DNA of 64,000 bases, from assembly GCA_963693365.1 (NCBI GenBank), contig CAVNZM010000004.1, forward strand, positions 1,116,001 to 1,180,000, in the 5' to 3' direction. How positions within the stretch are numbered: position 1 is the stretch's first letter; each line of letters starts with the position of its first letter. Under the pieces are notes generated by a model. The model saw nothing but the letters and a program-made list of their open reading frames with translations, ran no database searches and had not been told where the DNA came from. A program made the translations under genes and the position numbers. The DNA is from Amoebidium appalachense (lineage: Eukaryota; Ichthyosporea). This document shows positions 31,487 through 42,235 of the stretch, in pieces.

Positions 31487-33908
31487 CGTCGTCGTCGGAG
31501 GGGGGGTCCAATGTCGGCAGATCGGGTTTGGGGGGAACGGAGACCTGATTGGTGCTGCCCGTGAATTTCGACTCGTCGAAGATCACATCACGGCAGATCT
31601 TGATTTGGTTGCTGGCAAGGTCGAGGATCTTGTGTGCCTTGGAGGGTAGGTCCCAGCCGACGTAGGTGCCGACTCTGACGGTTGATGCCAGCTTGTTCCT
31701 CTTTGACCGGGGAACATGGACATAGGCAGGGGAGCCGAACACGTGGAGCTGGGAGACGTCGGGTTTGAAGCCGTGGAAGGCCTCGAAGGGAGTGTTGCCG
31801 TTGGCAGCAGATGACGGTGTGACGTTGATGATGTAGCTTGTATGCTTGAGAGCAGCAACCCACAACTTGGGAGAGAGAGGTTGGTCCTGGTCGGCATGGA
31901 GGAAGCAACGGACTGTCTCTTGCAGTTCTCTCATCTTCCGTTCAACAACACCATTGTGTTGTGGTGTGTCGACGGGGGCAAACTCCATGATGATGCCTTT
32001 CTGCTTGCAGTAGGCCTCGGTGTCCTTGGAGGTGAATTCAGAGCCGGAGTCAAACCGAAGATGGGTGACGATCTCAGGTGTCTGACGTTCGATGGTTTCA
32101 ACGAGAGACTGAATGTGGCTGAGGGTTTCACCACGGTTGTAAAGGGGGAACACGGTGGTGTAACCGGTGGCATCACAAACACACACCAGAGCAACCTTGT
32201 AGCCTCCGTAGGAAGCACAGGGAGCTTCGAAGAAGTCCAGGTGCCACTTAGCACCGGGAATGGTGAACTTGGAACGGGTGCCGGGAAAGGGGGCCTTGGT
32301 GGTCTTGCCAGACATGCAGCCGAAGCAGTCACTGTTGTCGGGTGACTTGAGGGAGGGGGGCATGCCGATGACAAGCTCATCCTTGGCCATCCTGGTGACG
32401 GTGGAGAGGGCACGGTGGCCGAGACGGTTGTGCCAAAGGGTGAGGTCGTCGGGTGGTTGAGTCCTTGCTGTGTAGGCTTGGACCCCCGGGTGTTTAGGAG
32501 TCTCAATCACATAGTCAGTGATGTAGTAGAGACCGTCGAGGGGGGTGAGATCTGTAATAATGTCACCATTACGGCTGTAGAGGAACGACGGGTGGTTGTC
32601 TGTATCGTCACAATGACCTAGGAGGCCGGCAGCTGATGCCATGGAGGTAGACACGAGGAAAGACGGTGCCTCGGGTACGTAGTAAGCATTGATGCTGCAC
32701 GGTGTTGGGTGGCCGTTGTAGTGCAGTGTTATGTTGATGATGCCACGTTGTTTGGCATTGACTGTGCCGAGGCCGTGAATGGGGGTCCGAGGACACGGGG
32801 TAAGGGAGGAGAAATACTCCTTGATGGGGCAGATGTGTGCATTACAAGCACTGTCCCAGACGGGGTCGTTACTGTCAGGTGTGCCGGTGGAGGAGATGAG
32901 TGCAAATTTCACACTCTTGTCACCTTTCTCCTGCTTGGCACGACGAGCAACTGTGCAGCCAGGCTCCGGGCATGCTGTGATGTGGTGGGGCTCATGGCAG
33001 TAGGAACACTTCACACTGTTGGTGTTGTGCTGTCGGTTACGGTTGTCCCTGTTACCACGGTGGTAAGGGGAAGTTGAACGGGGGCCGGGTGACTTGGAGG
33101 GAGGACGAGGATCACGGGAACGGGACGGGGAACGGTGAGGTGTATGCTCACGTCGAGGAATACGGTTACGGAGGTCACCGGGGGGAAGCACTCTGCTCTG
33201 GAGTGCACGGAGGGGACGGTTGTTGACGGTTGCACCTGTGCCTGCGTCGATGAGGCCGGCACGGATTTCAGCTCCTCGGATGTCACTGATGAGCATGTTG
33301 AAGGACGGGTAGGCCTTGTTGTTCATCCAGTAGTCGGAGCAGAGACGTTCAATGTCGGGGCAGACCAGGGCTGTGTTCTTCCGGATGTGGAGGAAGAACT
33401 TACGTACGACATCCTTGTGCTGGACGGGTTCGTCGAGGCAGGCAAGTGTCGTAGCCAGACGTTGGAGACGGGTGAGGTATGCTGTGACGTTGGGGTAGTC
33501 TCGTAGTTCAAGCTCCTCGAAGGTGACTTGAATCTGGGTGACTCGGGCCTCCTTCTCTGCTACATACGCCATACGTAGGTTGTGGAAGACTTCACCACCG
33601 TGGACACCGTCTTGCATCCGGCCGGAGTCGTAGAGCTCGGTCGGGTGGACGGACTGGTTGAGGATCTGGTCGAGGACGTCGGAAGCTTTCTTGTAGGAGT
33701 CCTTGGTGGTGTAGCCTAGCCACTGGTTGGCTTCAGCGCCGTCAACCCACTGTGGCCTCTTGATAGCGTCAACGAATTTCTCGGCAATGGTGGTTCTAAT
33801 GAACCGGTGAATGAGTGGCTCCCACTCGAAATAATTAAGACGTTTCTCGTCTCGTTTCTCGGACGGATTCCATATTGGAAGGTTGATATACGACGGTTTG
33901 TCAGTCAT
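31098..33908 (-). CDS. Copia gag-protease-integrase polyprotein
   Basis: 936 codons from ATG at 33908. The N-terminal ~290 residues are gag (UBN2-like, with FNMLISDIRGAEIRAG). A zinc knuckle variant lies at residues 301-313 (CSYCHEPHHITAC). Protease active site is WDSACNAHICP at 351-361, where DSA replaces the usual DSG. A GAG-pre-integrase segment with HNRLGHRAL and C-X2-C lies at about 490-545. The integrase core has D558 (WHLDFFEA), D620 (RFDSGSEF) and E656 (HNGVVERK). The frame runs into pol via a homopolymer shift near 31400. Long and uninterrupted otherwise, consistent with a young copy. Confidence 0.93.
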   Translation of the reverse strand: MTDKPSYINLPIWNPSEKRDEKRLNYFEWEPLIHRFIRTTIAEKFVDAIKRPQWVDGAEANQWLGYTTKDSYKKASDVLDQILNQSVHPTELYDSGRMQDGVHGGEVFHNLRMAYVAEKEARVTQIQVTFEELELRDYPNVTAYLTRLQRLATTLACLDEPVQHKDVVRKFFLHIRKNTALVCPDIERLCSDYWMNNKAYPSFNMLISDIRGAEIRAGLIDAGTGATVNNRPLRALQSRVLPPGDLRNRIPRREHTPHRSPSRSRDPRPPSKSPGPRSTSPYHRGNRDNRNRQHNTNSVKCSYCHEPHHITACPEPGCTVARRAKQEKGDKSVKFALISSTGTPDSNDPVWDSACNAHICPIKEYFSSLTPCPRTPIHGLGTVNAKQRGIINITLHYNGHPTPCSINAYYVPEAPSFLVSTSMASAAGLLGHCDDTDNHPSFLYSRNGDIITDLTPLDGLYYITDYVIETPKHPGVQAYTARTQPPDDLTLWHNRLGHRALSTVTRMAKDELVIGMPPSLKSPDNSDCFGCMSGKTTKAPFPGTRSKFTIPGAKWHLDFFEAPCASYGGYKVALVCVCDATGYTTVFPLYNRGETLSHIQSLVETIERQTPEIVTHLRFDSGSEFTSKDTEAYCKQKGIIMEFAPVDTPQHNGVVERKMRELQETVRCFLHADQDQPLSPKLWVAALKHTSYIINVTPSSAANGNTPFEAFHGFKPDVSQLHVFGSPAYVHVPRSKRNKLASTVRVGTYVGWDLPSKAHKILDLASNQIKICRDVIFDESKFTGSTNQVSVPPKPDLPTLDPPSDDDDETPSVVISQPSWHNQPAPVEPVPPPSPPPHWPTTLAAGPPRCCASTRLHDSGSSWVPHLPLGHEQPCGHRCPPHHRSYSWLPCPYPGLHHLPGHHSPQGPPQAQPSSVYTSHQDSNGTGQHRSTDHQH

Positions 33909-34229
33909 GATTGAAGCAGTAAGACTGAGAGATTTTCGCGGTTGTAGCGAGATTGTGTGTTAGCGTGCAAAGGGGCCGTAAACCTGTTATTTTGTGTGGG
34001 TAAACGGAGAAGCAGAGAGCACAGATGGGTGTTATGTAAAACACAACACAAAGACACACGGGAAAAACACAACCGGAGAGGAGGAACGATTTCTGGAACC
34101 ATAGGAAGTGAATACGACTGCTTATGATTTATTTCAAGATGAGGTCCCTTTTATACTTGGGAATGTGAAACGATAAACCAATCAAAAGAATGAAAACTAG
34201 CGCAGTGGAAGCGTGCTGGGCCCATAACC
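33909..34229 (-). other. Copia leader with duplicated R-U5 and initiator-tRNA-like primer site
   Basis: Directly inside the 5' LTR, 34200-34229 reads, on the plus strand, as 30 nt of initiator methionine tRNA from about nucleotide 10 to 39/40, through the CAT anticodon (GCGCAGTGG to GGGCCCATAACC). Its complement on the element strand is a copia-type internal primer-binding site. It is followed in element sense by 33985-34199, an exact second copy of the last 215 bp of the LTR. After that comes GGTTTACGGCCCC, which resembles a diverged primer site, and then the gag ATG. Confidence 0.85.
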
Positions 34230-34938
34230 TGTTATTTTGTGTGGGTAAACGGAGAAGCAGAGAGCACAGATGGGTGTTATGTAAAACACAACACAAAGAC
34301 ACACGGGAAAAACACAACCGGAGAGGAGGAACGATTTCTGGAACCATAGGAAGTGAATACGACTGCTTATGATTTATTTCAAGATGAGGTCCCTTTTATA
34401 CTTGGGAATGTGAAACGATAAACCAATCAAAAGAATGAAAACTATGAGTGTAAAATATATCGAATAAAATGTCTGTCGACATTTAGAATATAAAACTCAA
34501 TCCTCCAATGAAAGAAACTTCTAATAAAAGCACGGAAACATTTAATAAAATGAAACCACTTATGTAACTATTAATTCATAACATATATTTATACATGTTC
34601 TTATCATAACACGTCTAAATATAATTGTTCCTAATAGTTGAAGAACATAGCACAATGCTACGTCGTGGGAAAGAAATGAGAAAGGAATGTAAGTTACTAT
34701 ATTTGGGAAAATACAAACGAGATATGATTGGATGACATATATAGATTTTGACGCAAACGACAATACGTGTGCGCGAGCTAAGTATGTCGATACGTACACA
34801 GATCTAAGATGTCGTGTACACGGAAACGGAAAAGAAAGAAAGAAATGAAGAAAGGAAAAAGGAAACAAACTACAACAACTAATAAATAAATACCAAACTC
34901 AACTTCTAAGTCTTGCTGAGAATTAAGTGAAGATGACA
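34230..34938 (-). repeat. Copia 5' LTR
   Basis: 709 bp, same ends as the 3' LTR. On the element strand a TATATTTTA box lies about 20 bases upstream of the point where the duplicated R-U5 copy begins, which fits a transcription start there. Confidence 0.95.
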
Positions 34939-34943
34939 CTCCC

Positions 34944-35492
34944 CCCCCCCCCCCCCCCCCCCCCTCCCCCCCCCCCCCCCCCCCACCCACCCACCCATGG
35001 CCACCCCCACCCCCCAAACCACCCCCCCCCCCCCCCCCTCCCTGCGTGTTTTTTGGAATACAATTGCAAGGGGCCCCGGGATCATATAGCATCATTCTTA
35101 GATGGCTCACTATATATGATATCTAGATATCGATCCACTCGTGCGCATGCTATCTATATCATGTGATGCCATCCGGGAGCTGCCAAGTAACTCTACTTTC
35201 CCGTTGTGGCGCCTCCCAGGAGTCCCTATCCATCTATACGTCACTGCCCCCCCCCCCCCCCCTCCCCCCCCCAGCTCAAGGCACCTTCTCTGAACTCTCC
35301 TTTCTCTAGCTACTTCAGTGTTAGGCTAGTATGTAACTTATTATTGACTATGGTCACTCTCGCGTCTTTTTCTCTCTTTCAAACGTAAGACTCTCTGCCC
35401 TCGAGCTCCGAGCCCTCTCCCAAACCCCCCTCCTGCCTCAGAGCCTTGGGCCTCCCCCCCCCCCCCCCCCCCCCCCCCACCACCACCACCAC

Positions 35493-35569
<77 letters not shown>

Positions 35570-35607
35570 ATACACACACACATACACACACACATGTACA
35601 CACACAC

Positions 35608-35663
<56 letters not shown>

Positions 35664-35681
35664 ACACACATACACACACAT

Positions 35682-35754
<73 letters not shown>

Positions 35755-36488
35755 ACCCCTCGTGCCGAGTCTAGATCTCCGAGCTCGCAGGCGCTAATGT
35801 TAGACTAGTTATTAGGCAGTTATTAGGCCTGCCAGCTGCCATGGCCATCGGATAACTCCCGTGGAGAAATATCATGAGAATCTATAGTGCATGCTACAGT
35901 TGATAGTTGTTGTATAATATGATCGTGTGTCTGTGACAAACAATATGTTTATAAATGAACGGGGTTGACTAGACCACGCTTTGCTTAGTTACGTGCTAGT
36001 CCTACTTACACCTAGTAAGCCGAGCACACTGAGTGAGTTCTGAAGCCCCCGACATGCCCTTATATCGGAGCTCGCACAGCGGCTCAGACATGCGCATCGG
36101 TATGTGCTTTTTGGCTACGAGAGCCAATCACATACGGTTCACGGTTCTGTCCCATGGCTATCACGGTTCCAATAAACCTAGTGAGCCAATCGGGTGACAG
36201 TACTTGATTATCGATGCATTCCACAGTCATACCTCACGGCTACTTGCATATTTTCCCATGATAAAACTATAACTTAACGCTCATGGTTCCTCTACTACGT
36301 GTCGGTCCCATGTGGCTATTATATCTGTTTTCCCATGAATAATCCTGCAAGTTGCACGTGCACATATGTTTAACTCCATGCTCATGCGCACAAGACTGGG
36401 GGGGACATGCATACTGGCCTACCTAAGATCAAACACAGTGGTATATATACATGTACACGTGCGCGTATATCTCAACCTGTGTACATCC
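34944..36488. other. Spacer between copia and gypsy elements, with large CA array; probable gypsy 3' LTR
   Basis: Poly-C tracts at 34941-34985 and 35020-35038 and at 35248-35272. A (CA)n array lies at 35487-35753. Sequence from about 35760 to 36515 immediately follows the gypsy polypurine tract in element orientation. It has LTR-like features on that strand (CCGATATAAGGGC, AATAAA-poor 3' part), so it may be the gypsy 3' LTR. No matching 5' LTR is present beyond 26 bp, so this cannot be confirmed here. Confidence 0.5.
35487..35753. repeat. (CA)n microsatellite, about 265 bp
   Basis: CA repeat with occasional CATACA and CATGTACA interruptions, preceded by a (CCA)n and poly-C tract. Confidence 0.95.
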
Positions 36489-36557
36489 ATACTAGATATC
36501 CGGTATAATATACCACACGCCCCACCGTAAAAAGAAGTATGTCGTCCTCGACATACG

Positions 36558-38230
36558 TCACCATGCTCCACACAATGAGTCAATGTATCCGTGGAACGAT
36601 GCAAGGTCACCTCTGCGTTGGTGGAACTCTCGGATCTTGTCCGGGCAGGCTAAGTCTTTCTCACACTCCCAAGAGGTGAATGATTCATCTTTGCCTGCCC
36701 ACTTGATCTGGTACCACTTGTAAGGGGTGGATTGCTTGCGCCGTTTCTGAATTCGTACGTCAAGCACCTTTTCCACCACCCACTCGTCCGGCAGAACCTT
36801 GTTGAAATTGTGACTATCGCCCGTGTCCGGGAGGTGAGAGAGATCTTGAGGCCGAATTCTATTTTGCTCACTCAATTCAAGCTGAATATCGTCCACGTGC
36901 CACTTAGATTTCTTCATAGTTGCTAAGCTTCGGATCTCGTACGTGACCGGGCCGACCCTTTTGACGATTTCGTAACCCGTAATCCACCGTACATCCCAGG
37001 CACCGATATTTTTGGCTTGATTCCGAACACGTATCCGTGCACCCTTCTTAAATTCACGAGCCACCGAGGGGCCTGGGGGCTCTCGTACGGCACGTTGCTG
37101 GACCACAGCACGGAGCAGAGGTAGACGGGCTAGTAACTCTCGCCGGTATGCCTTCCACTCTGGGTCCTTGAGTGCCGGGTGGTTACTGCTAAGAAGGGCA
37201 ACGTCAGGGAATTGTGTTGCATCTTGCCCGTACACAAGATAATACGGTGTACATTGCAAAATTTTGTGTGTTGTTGTGTTGTATGCATGTGTAACCACCG
37301 GCAACAGAGTGTCCCAATTAGTGTGCTCATAATTAACGTACTTTGAGAGTGCATTATTAATAAATCTATGAGACCGTTCATTGGAACCGTTGCTTTGTGG
37401 GTGATATGCAGAGGTGCTCACTTGTGCAATATTTGCTATACGGCAAATCTCAATAATTAGCTCATTGAGAAATTCTGATCCTTGATCACTCAAGAGTGTA
37501 CGAGGGGGGCCGTGTATATAGCAAATTACATTCATGAGTGCATGTGCAACATTAACAGCATGCTTAGATTGGATGGGCACAGTGATTAAATACTTCGTTG
37601 CCATATCCATAAACTGTACACACAAATGAAAGTATTACCATTTTTCGTTTCTGTGAACGGACCCATAAGGTCAACAGAAACACGAGAGAACATTTTTAAA
37701 TTTTCGTATCTCTGTTCAAATGGCCTACTTCTCAAGTGTGGGTTATCGTTACGGCCTTGGCACTGTGTGCAGGCATTCACATAAGCAGTGATATCTTTGT
37801 GCATGCGTGGCCAATAATAATTGTATAATCTTTCGTAAGTTCGTTCAATGCCAGTATGAGCCCCCCCGTCGTGCACACTTCTTAATAAATCAGCACGAAG
37901 GATTTCGGGCACATACAGGCAACGACGACCATCCTTAGCCACATGATAAAGCACGTCATCCTCTATCACACACATTTGTGCTATTTTCTTAACCTTTTTG
38001 TATCCGAAATACTCAAGATTAAGACCGTGTGCAGCTCGTTCCCCCCCTGCCTGCCATTCCCGTTTGGCCTCGGCATCGAGGGAGGCAAGCCACCGTAGCC
38101 ACGTGATTATATCCTTACACATTTTGTCCCCCCCTGTGCCATCATAATTGCTTCCTTCTGATAGCCGGCACCACCGAGTGCAGAAAGGGAGGGCAGGCCG
38201 GCTTGACTGAGTGCAGAAATTTGTGCACAT
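36558..38230 (-). CDS. Gypsy 1 integrase with C-terminal chromodomain (frameshifted)
   Basis: Two frames, 38230-37586 and 37625-36558, join near 37624. The first holds the HHCC zinc finger (HDGGAHTGIERTYERL, then CTQCQGRN) and the first catalytic Asp (SVDLMGPF). The second holds LLSDQGSEF (second Asp) and HPQSNGSNER (catalytic Glu). A GPY-like region follows, then a chromodomain (EWVVEKVLDVRIQ, YKWYQIKWAGKDE, SFTSWECEKDL). Chromodomains target integration to modified chromatin in chromoviruses. Stop at 36558. Confidence 0.88.
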
Positions 38231-39858
38231 TTCAAGCGGTCTGGATCGAAAATGTGTGTGAATTCGAGTGCATCACCCCAATCAACAAACACTTCGGCTG
38301 GTTTCGAGCCAAGCTCGGATAAATCTGCCGTGAGAACCTCTTGTAATTCCTTTTTCACATCCCACCTTTCTAGTGGTATGGTTTCGTTCTCATGCAGGAT
38401 ATATCCTATACGGCTTAACCCATCAGCATCGTGCATGGTAGGGCCAGGACGGTAGTATAGATCGAAATCATACTCCTGCATTTCCAAAGCCCACCGTTGC
38501 ATCCGTTCGTTTGCTATCCGTTTGACACCTTTAAGAGAAAGACAGGGCTTATGGTCACTTTCCACAATAGTATTCACTCGACCATACACGTACACCCTAA
38601 ACTCTTTCAGTGCCCAATAGATTGCATGTGTTTCTCGTTCAATGTTGCTCCACCTACGTTCGGTAGGTTGAAACATCCGGGAGGCATATGCCACCGTGCG
38701 GAACTTGCCATCTTTTTGTTTTTGATACAGGCAAGCCCCTTCCGAGAACCGACTAGCATCACAACGAATAAGAAACTGACCCCCCGTGGAGGAAAGATCG
38801 GGCAGGGCAAGTACTTCCTCCGATAACGCCGATTTTAAATCTTTAAACGAGCGATCTAATTCGTCCGTCCATTTTAACCGTCGGTGTTTTTCTCCGTAAC
38901 ACTCGGCATTCATGGGTCGGGCTCGCTCTGCATAATTTAAAATGTGACGGCGGAGATAGGAAGTAATACCCAGAAAACCCCGGAGTTGGTGTAGTGTGTT
39001 TGGTACCGGCCAATCTTTCACTGCCTGAACCTTTTTCGGGTCGGGCCGAATGCCATTCACACCTACAATCCAACCCAAAAACGGTATTTCCGTAAGCCCA
39101 ATGTATGTCTTTGCCCCATCGAGCTTAACACCATATTCACCGAGACGGGTGAAAAGTCGGTCAAGCTTCTGTATTAATTCTTTTTCGGTGTGTGCACCCA
39201 CAGCTAAATCATCGGCATATACCACCACGTCATCGGCCAGAGGGGCCAAAATCTGTGTCATGATAGATGCTAGCTGGGACGGGGAAGTACTGAGCCCCTG
39301 TGGTGCCACACAATAACGATACTGCACACCAGCCACAGAAAATCCTGTTTTTTCACGTGACTCAGCGTCTAGCAGTATTTGGTAAAAGGCACCCGACATA
39401 TCAGCTTTACAGAAATACTTATACCCAGCCAACTTCTCTATTTGTTGTTGCAAGTTGGGCATGGGCCAGGCAGATTTTCGAATATGCTTGTTAAGAGCAC
39501 GAAAATCAGTCAGCAGACGGTATTTGCCGTTTGGTTTTCGTATTACGAAGGTGGGTGAATTATACTGACTGTGTGCTTGTTCCATCTGCCCTCTACGACA
39601 CATATCCTCCACGATCTCCTTTGCAGCCTGCTCTTTCACTTGTTCCAACCTCCACTGTTTTAATCGAATCGGTGGGTTATCTCCCGTGTCTATGTGCATG
39701 GTGAATCCTTTAACCTGAGGAAATTCGTCGGGGTCCGTAGTGATGAAGCAACGAGAGTGTGCTTCTAATAGTTTCTTGACATCCGGAAGCATACTCTGAG
39801 GCACCCTATTCCAATCAAAACCGTGGGGAGCCTGGCCGGCATCGTGTGCACCCCCCAC
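38107..39858 (-). CDS. Gypsy 1 reverse transcriptase and RNase H
   Basis: 583 codons. RT motifs: GKYRLLTDFRALNKHI, FCKADMSGAFYQILL, APQGLSTSPSQLASIM and the catalytic VVVYADDLAVG. RNase H (RT-connected, gypsy type): FLIRCDASRFSEGACLY, ERETHAIYWALKEF, ESDHKPCLSL. It overlaps the start of the integrase frame. A 16-base G run near 39882-39897 separates it from the protease frame. Confidence 0.93.
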   Translation of the reverse strand: MGGAHDAGQAPHGFDWNRVPQSMLPDVKKLLEAHSRCFITTDPDEFPQVKGFTMHIDTGDNPPIRLKQWRLEQVKEQAAKEIVEDMCRRGQMEQAHSQYNSPTFVIRKPNGKYRLLTDFRALNKHIRKSAWPMPNLQQQIEKLAGYKYFCKADMSGAFYQILLDAESREKTGFSVAGVQYRYCVAPQGLSTSPSQLASIMTQILAPLADDVVVYADDLAVGAHTEKELIQKLDRLFTRLGEYGVKLDGAKTYIGLTEIPFLGWIVGVNGIRPDPKKVQAVKDWPVPNTLHQLRGFLGITSYLRRHILNYAERARPMNAECYGEKHRRLKWTDELDRSFKDLKSALSEEVLALPDLSSTGGQFLIRCDASRFSEGACLYQKQKDGKFRTVAYASRMFQPTERRWSNIERETHAIYWALKEFRVYVYGRVNTIVESDHKPCLSLKGVKRIANERMQRWALEMQEYDFDLYYRPGPTMHDADGLSRIGYILHENETIPLERWDVKKELQEVLTADLSELGSKPAEVFVDWGDALEFTHIFDPDRLKCAQISALSQAGLPSLSALGGAGYQKEAIMMAQGGTKCVRI

Positions 39859-41008
39859 CCGAAATTTCCGAAATTTTTCGCGGGGGGGGGGGGGGGGGTT
39901 TCATGATCAACGGCACACATTGATTGGTCGATCGGTGAGTGTATCGGACCGCCTCGTGTCCCACTCACATGCCCTTCGTGCCCACACATGTTATCGGTAG
40001 GCACCCGGCCCGGTGGCACGGCCGGAGGTGAATTGGGTAGGCAACCTTCTCCACCCCCCGTTGCCCACCTGATGCACTGCGCTATTGCACCAACGACGGT
40101 TTGTGTACGACTGGGGTGGGGTTCGGCTTGCAAAACACTCAGTTCGTGTATGTACTCATGTCGGCTCGTAGGAACGAAATGACCGATGGTACCGAACACG
40201 TTCAAATCCGGACCCACACCATTTTCGCACACAACAGCAATAGATTTATCCACACTAATTTCACAGATGGTGGGGGGGAACTTATCTCGAAATTCACGAG
40301 TAGGCTCGAAGATACCGAGGGTGCCAGCAGCAGCAGCAGCAGCAGTCACCTGCACCGTTGCACGTAACACACATCCAAAGCCAGATTTGACGGTGGTGTC
40401 GTGCTTGACGGTAACAGGACACATTGTGTAGGGGGTGTGCAAAGATGACGTCGGCACCACCATCCCCGACACCAGTGTTAGTGAGTGTGCTTGATGATTA
40501 GTGGTGGCAATGTGTTTGTTGGCAAAATCGTTCCCAATAATCATGTCATGCTTAATATTTTTAGTTACTAAGCAAGGCCACATGAATGTTTGAGAACCGA
40601 GGCATAACGGGAGCATCACTTCACCACTCACAGCTAGAGCTTTATCGTTTTTCCTTACAGAAGTAACAATCACATCCGAGGGTTGCAAAGGAAATTCCTG
40701 CATGTGTCGGGAAAAACAGCTTCACTAACCACCGTGAATGATGCCCCAGTGTCAAACAATGCAAAGTATTTTTCATTACTCAACGTAACATTAACATAGA
40801 TACGTCTTCCTGCATTGCATATGGCACTTATATCGAACACTTTTCTTATTCTATCGAGTGTTCGAAGTTTCTTTGTGGGGGGGGATAGGTGTGGGGGGGT
40901 GGGGGGTCGGGGGTCGGGGGAAGGGGGCTCGGAGGGGGGAATATCGGAAGAAGCCGGGGCAGAAGCACATGGTATAGGCACATTTTTAATTACTTTTTCG
41001 TGACCCAC
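39765..41008 (-). CDS. Gypsy 1 aspartic protease region (frameshifted)
   Basis: The first frame (41008-40670) carries the retropepsin active site FALFDTGASFTVVSEAVF. The second frame (40703-39765) carries the downstream half of the fold (LVTKNIKHDMIIGNDFANKH, the hydrophobic-hydrophobic-G flap partner). The switch coincides with a T5 run near 40707-40712. A proline-rich linker precedes the protease and a long unassigned segment follows it. Confidence 0.82.
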
Positions 41009-41062
41009 TGGGTCACAATGTGCAATACATGCCGTATCCGTGCATCCAGCGCCGGCAATTAC

Positions 41063-42235
41063 CTATTTATCACTTTGCTTGCCCTTGTTCTTCTTGGCAG
41101 CTCGGGTGGGGCAATCTTTAAAACGATGCCCCGGCTGCTTGCATGCCCAACAATTGGGCCCCCTCTTATCTTTCTTATTCTCCTTAGCCCATTTGCCCCC
41201 CCCATTAGATTTACCCTTACCACCAACATTACCCCCACTACCTCCGTGGCCACCCCCGTGACCACCACCACCACCACCATGCCCCCCACTACCACCACCC
41301 ATCTCATCTACAGCACCCACATTACGGTTACATTTTAAATTGTGAGCACCCACATCAGCCTCATACCGTCGGATGACACGGGCCATGGCTTGCTTGAGGG
41401 TGGTTGCAGCCCGGGCCTCCGAACAAAGGTCCGGGTAGTCGTTGAGGGTACGTTGGTAATGATGAAGCAACACATCGGGCATGTTCTTGAGACCCGTGTT
41501 GGAGACGATGCAATTAAATTTCTTGTGGAATGTCTTTATCGAGGCCCGAGTGTGCATAAAACGAAGCTTGTTCAGCTCGTCTAAATGCTCCTCCTTACGT
41601 TCCTTGTCTAAATACTTCTCAAGGAACTTAGCCCAAAAATCGTCGATGCCGGTGCACGTGGAAAGGTCGACGTTGTTGGCAGCATCTCGGGGGTCCCCGG
41701 GGCCCATGCACATACGAATAAACATCAACATGCGATTCAAGCCCACCAACTCCATAATACAAAAGAATATTAAATGATGTTGGAGTTGTTTGTAGAATTC
41801 GTCGATATCGGCATCTGCCTCGAGCATAGGACGGGACTGAATTGCTGCTGAGGGGATGTGTTGAATCTTTTCCTTCCCCTCCCGGTCGTCACCGTTGCCG
41901 TCGTTACCGTCACCGTCATCACCACCGTCACCGCCGTCGCCACCACCACCACCACCACCACCACCGGCACCGCCAGCACCGTTAGCACCTCCGGCACCAT
42001 TAGCACCACCGGCACCACCGTCAGCACCACCGTCCGGGGGAGGTGGGGGGCCACCGCCACCTGCATTACCATCCCCATTTTCGTTGGCAGCAGGAGGGGG
42101 GTTGTTATGCCCCCCCCGGCCACCACCACGTCCACCCCTACCACCTCGGCCAGAGTTCTTACGGGGGGTCCCGTCCGGCACGAACCCACGAGGGGAGCAT
42201 GCTTGGATGAAATTTTCGAGGGCCCCGGTTACCAT
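41063..42235 (-). CDS. Gypsy 1 gag with CCHC zinc knuckle
   Basis: 390 codons from ATG at 42235. The first ~130 residues are Gly/Pro/Asn-rich low complexity. A retrotrans_gag-like domain follows (FWAKFLEKYLDKERKEEHL, TRASIKTFHKKFN, HHYQRTLNDYPDLC). A basic Gly/His tail ends in a CCHC knuckle, CWACKQPGHRFKDC. An open frame upstream (42536-42233, with KSHEFINQLVTLSRGELDL) may be the true N-terminus in another frame. It begins only about 27 bases inside the terminal repeat. Confidence 0.82.
   Translation of the reverse strand: MVTGALENFIQACSPRGFVPDGTPRKNSGRGGRGGRGGGRGGHNNPPPAANENGDGNAGGGGPPPPPDGGADGGAGGANGAGGANGAGGAGGGGGGGGGDGGDGGDDGDGNDGNGDDREGKEKIQHIPSAAIQSRPMLEADADIDEFYKQLQHHLIFFCIMELVGLNRMLMFIRMCMGPGDPRDAANNVDLSTCTGIDDFWAKFLEKYLDKERKEEHLDELNKLRFMHTRASIKTFHKKFNCIVSNTGLKNMPDVLLHHYQRTLNDYPDLCSEARAATTLKQAMARVIRRYEADVGAHNLKCNRNVGAVDEMGGGSGGHGGGGGGHGGGHGGSGGNVGGKGKSNGGGKWAKENKKDKRGPNCWACKQPGHRFKDCPTRAAKKNKGKQSDK

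Larger units (their letters stand above)
28283..34943 (-). mobile_element. Ty1/copia LTR retrotransposon, near-intact, TSD CTCCC
   Basis: The flanking direct repeats 28288-28994 (707 bp, 3' LTR) and 34230-34938 (709 bp, 5' LTR) differ at only about three sites: a 2-bp indel and two substitutions. On the minus strand the LTR starts TGTCATC and ends AATAACA. The 5-bp target duplication CTCCC lies at 28283-28287 and 34939-34943. A purine tract (GAGTGGGGA) lies directly upstream of the 3' LTR. Domain order is gag, protease, integrase, RT, RNase H, which defines the copia class. The insertion lies in the intergenic spacer downstream of the decayed lectin gene. Near-identical LTRs mean a very recent insertion. 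Confidence 0.96.

Noticed and set aside
31016-33506. Plus-strand frames opposite the copia polyprotein
   Set aside because: Shadow frames of the minus-strand gag-pol; no domain on the plus strand.
34200-34229. tRNA gene
   Set aside because: Only about 30 nt of initiator tRNA are present, with no acceptor stem or T arm; the position identifies it as a primer-binding site.
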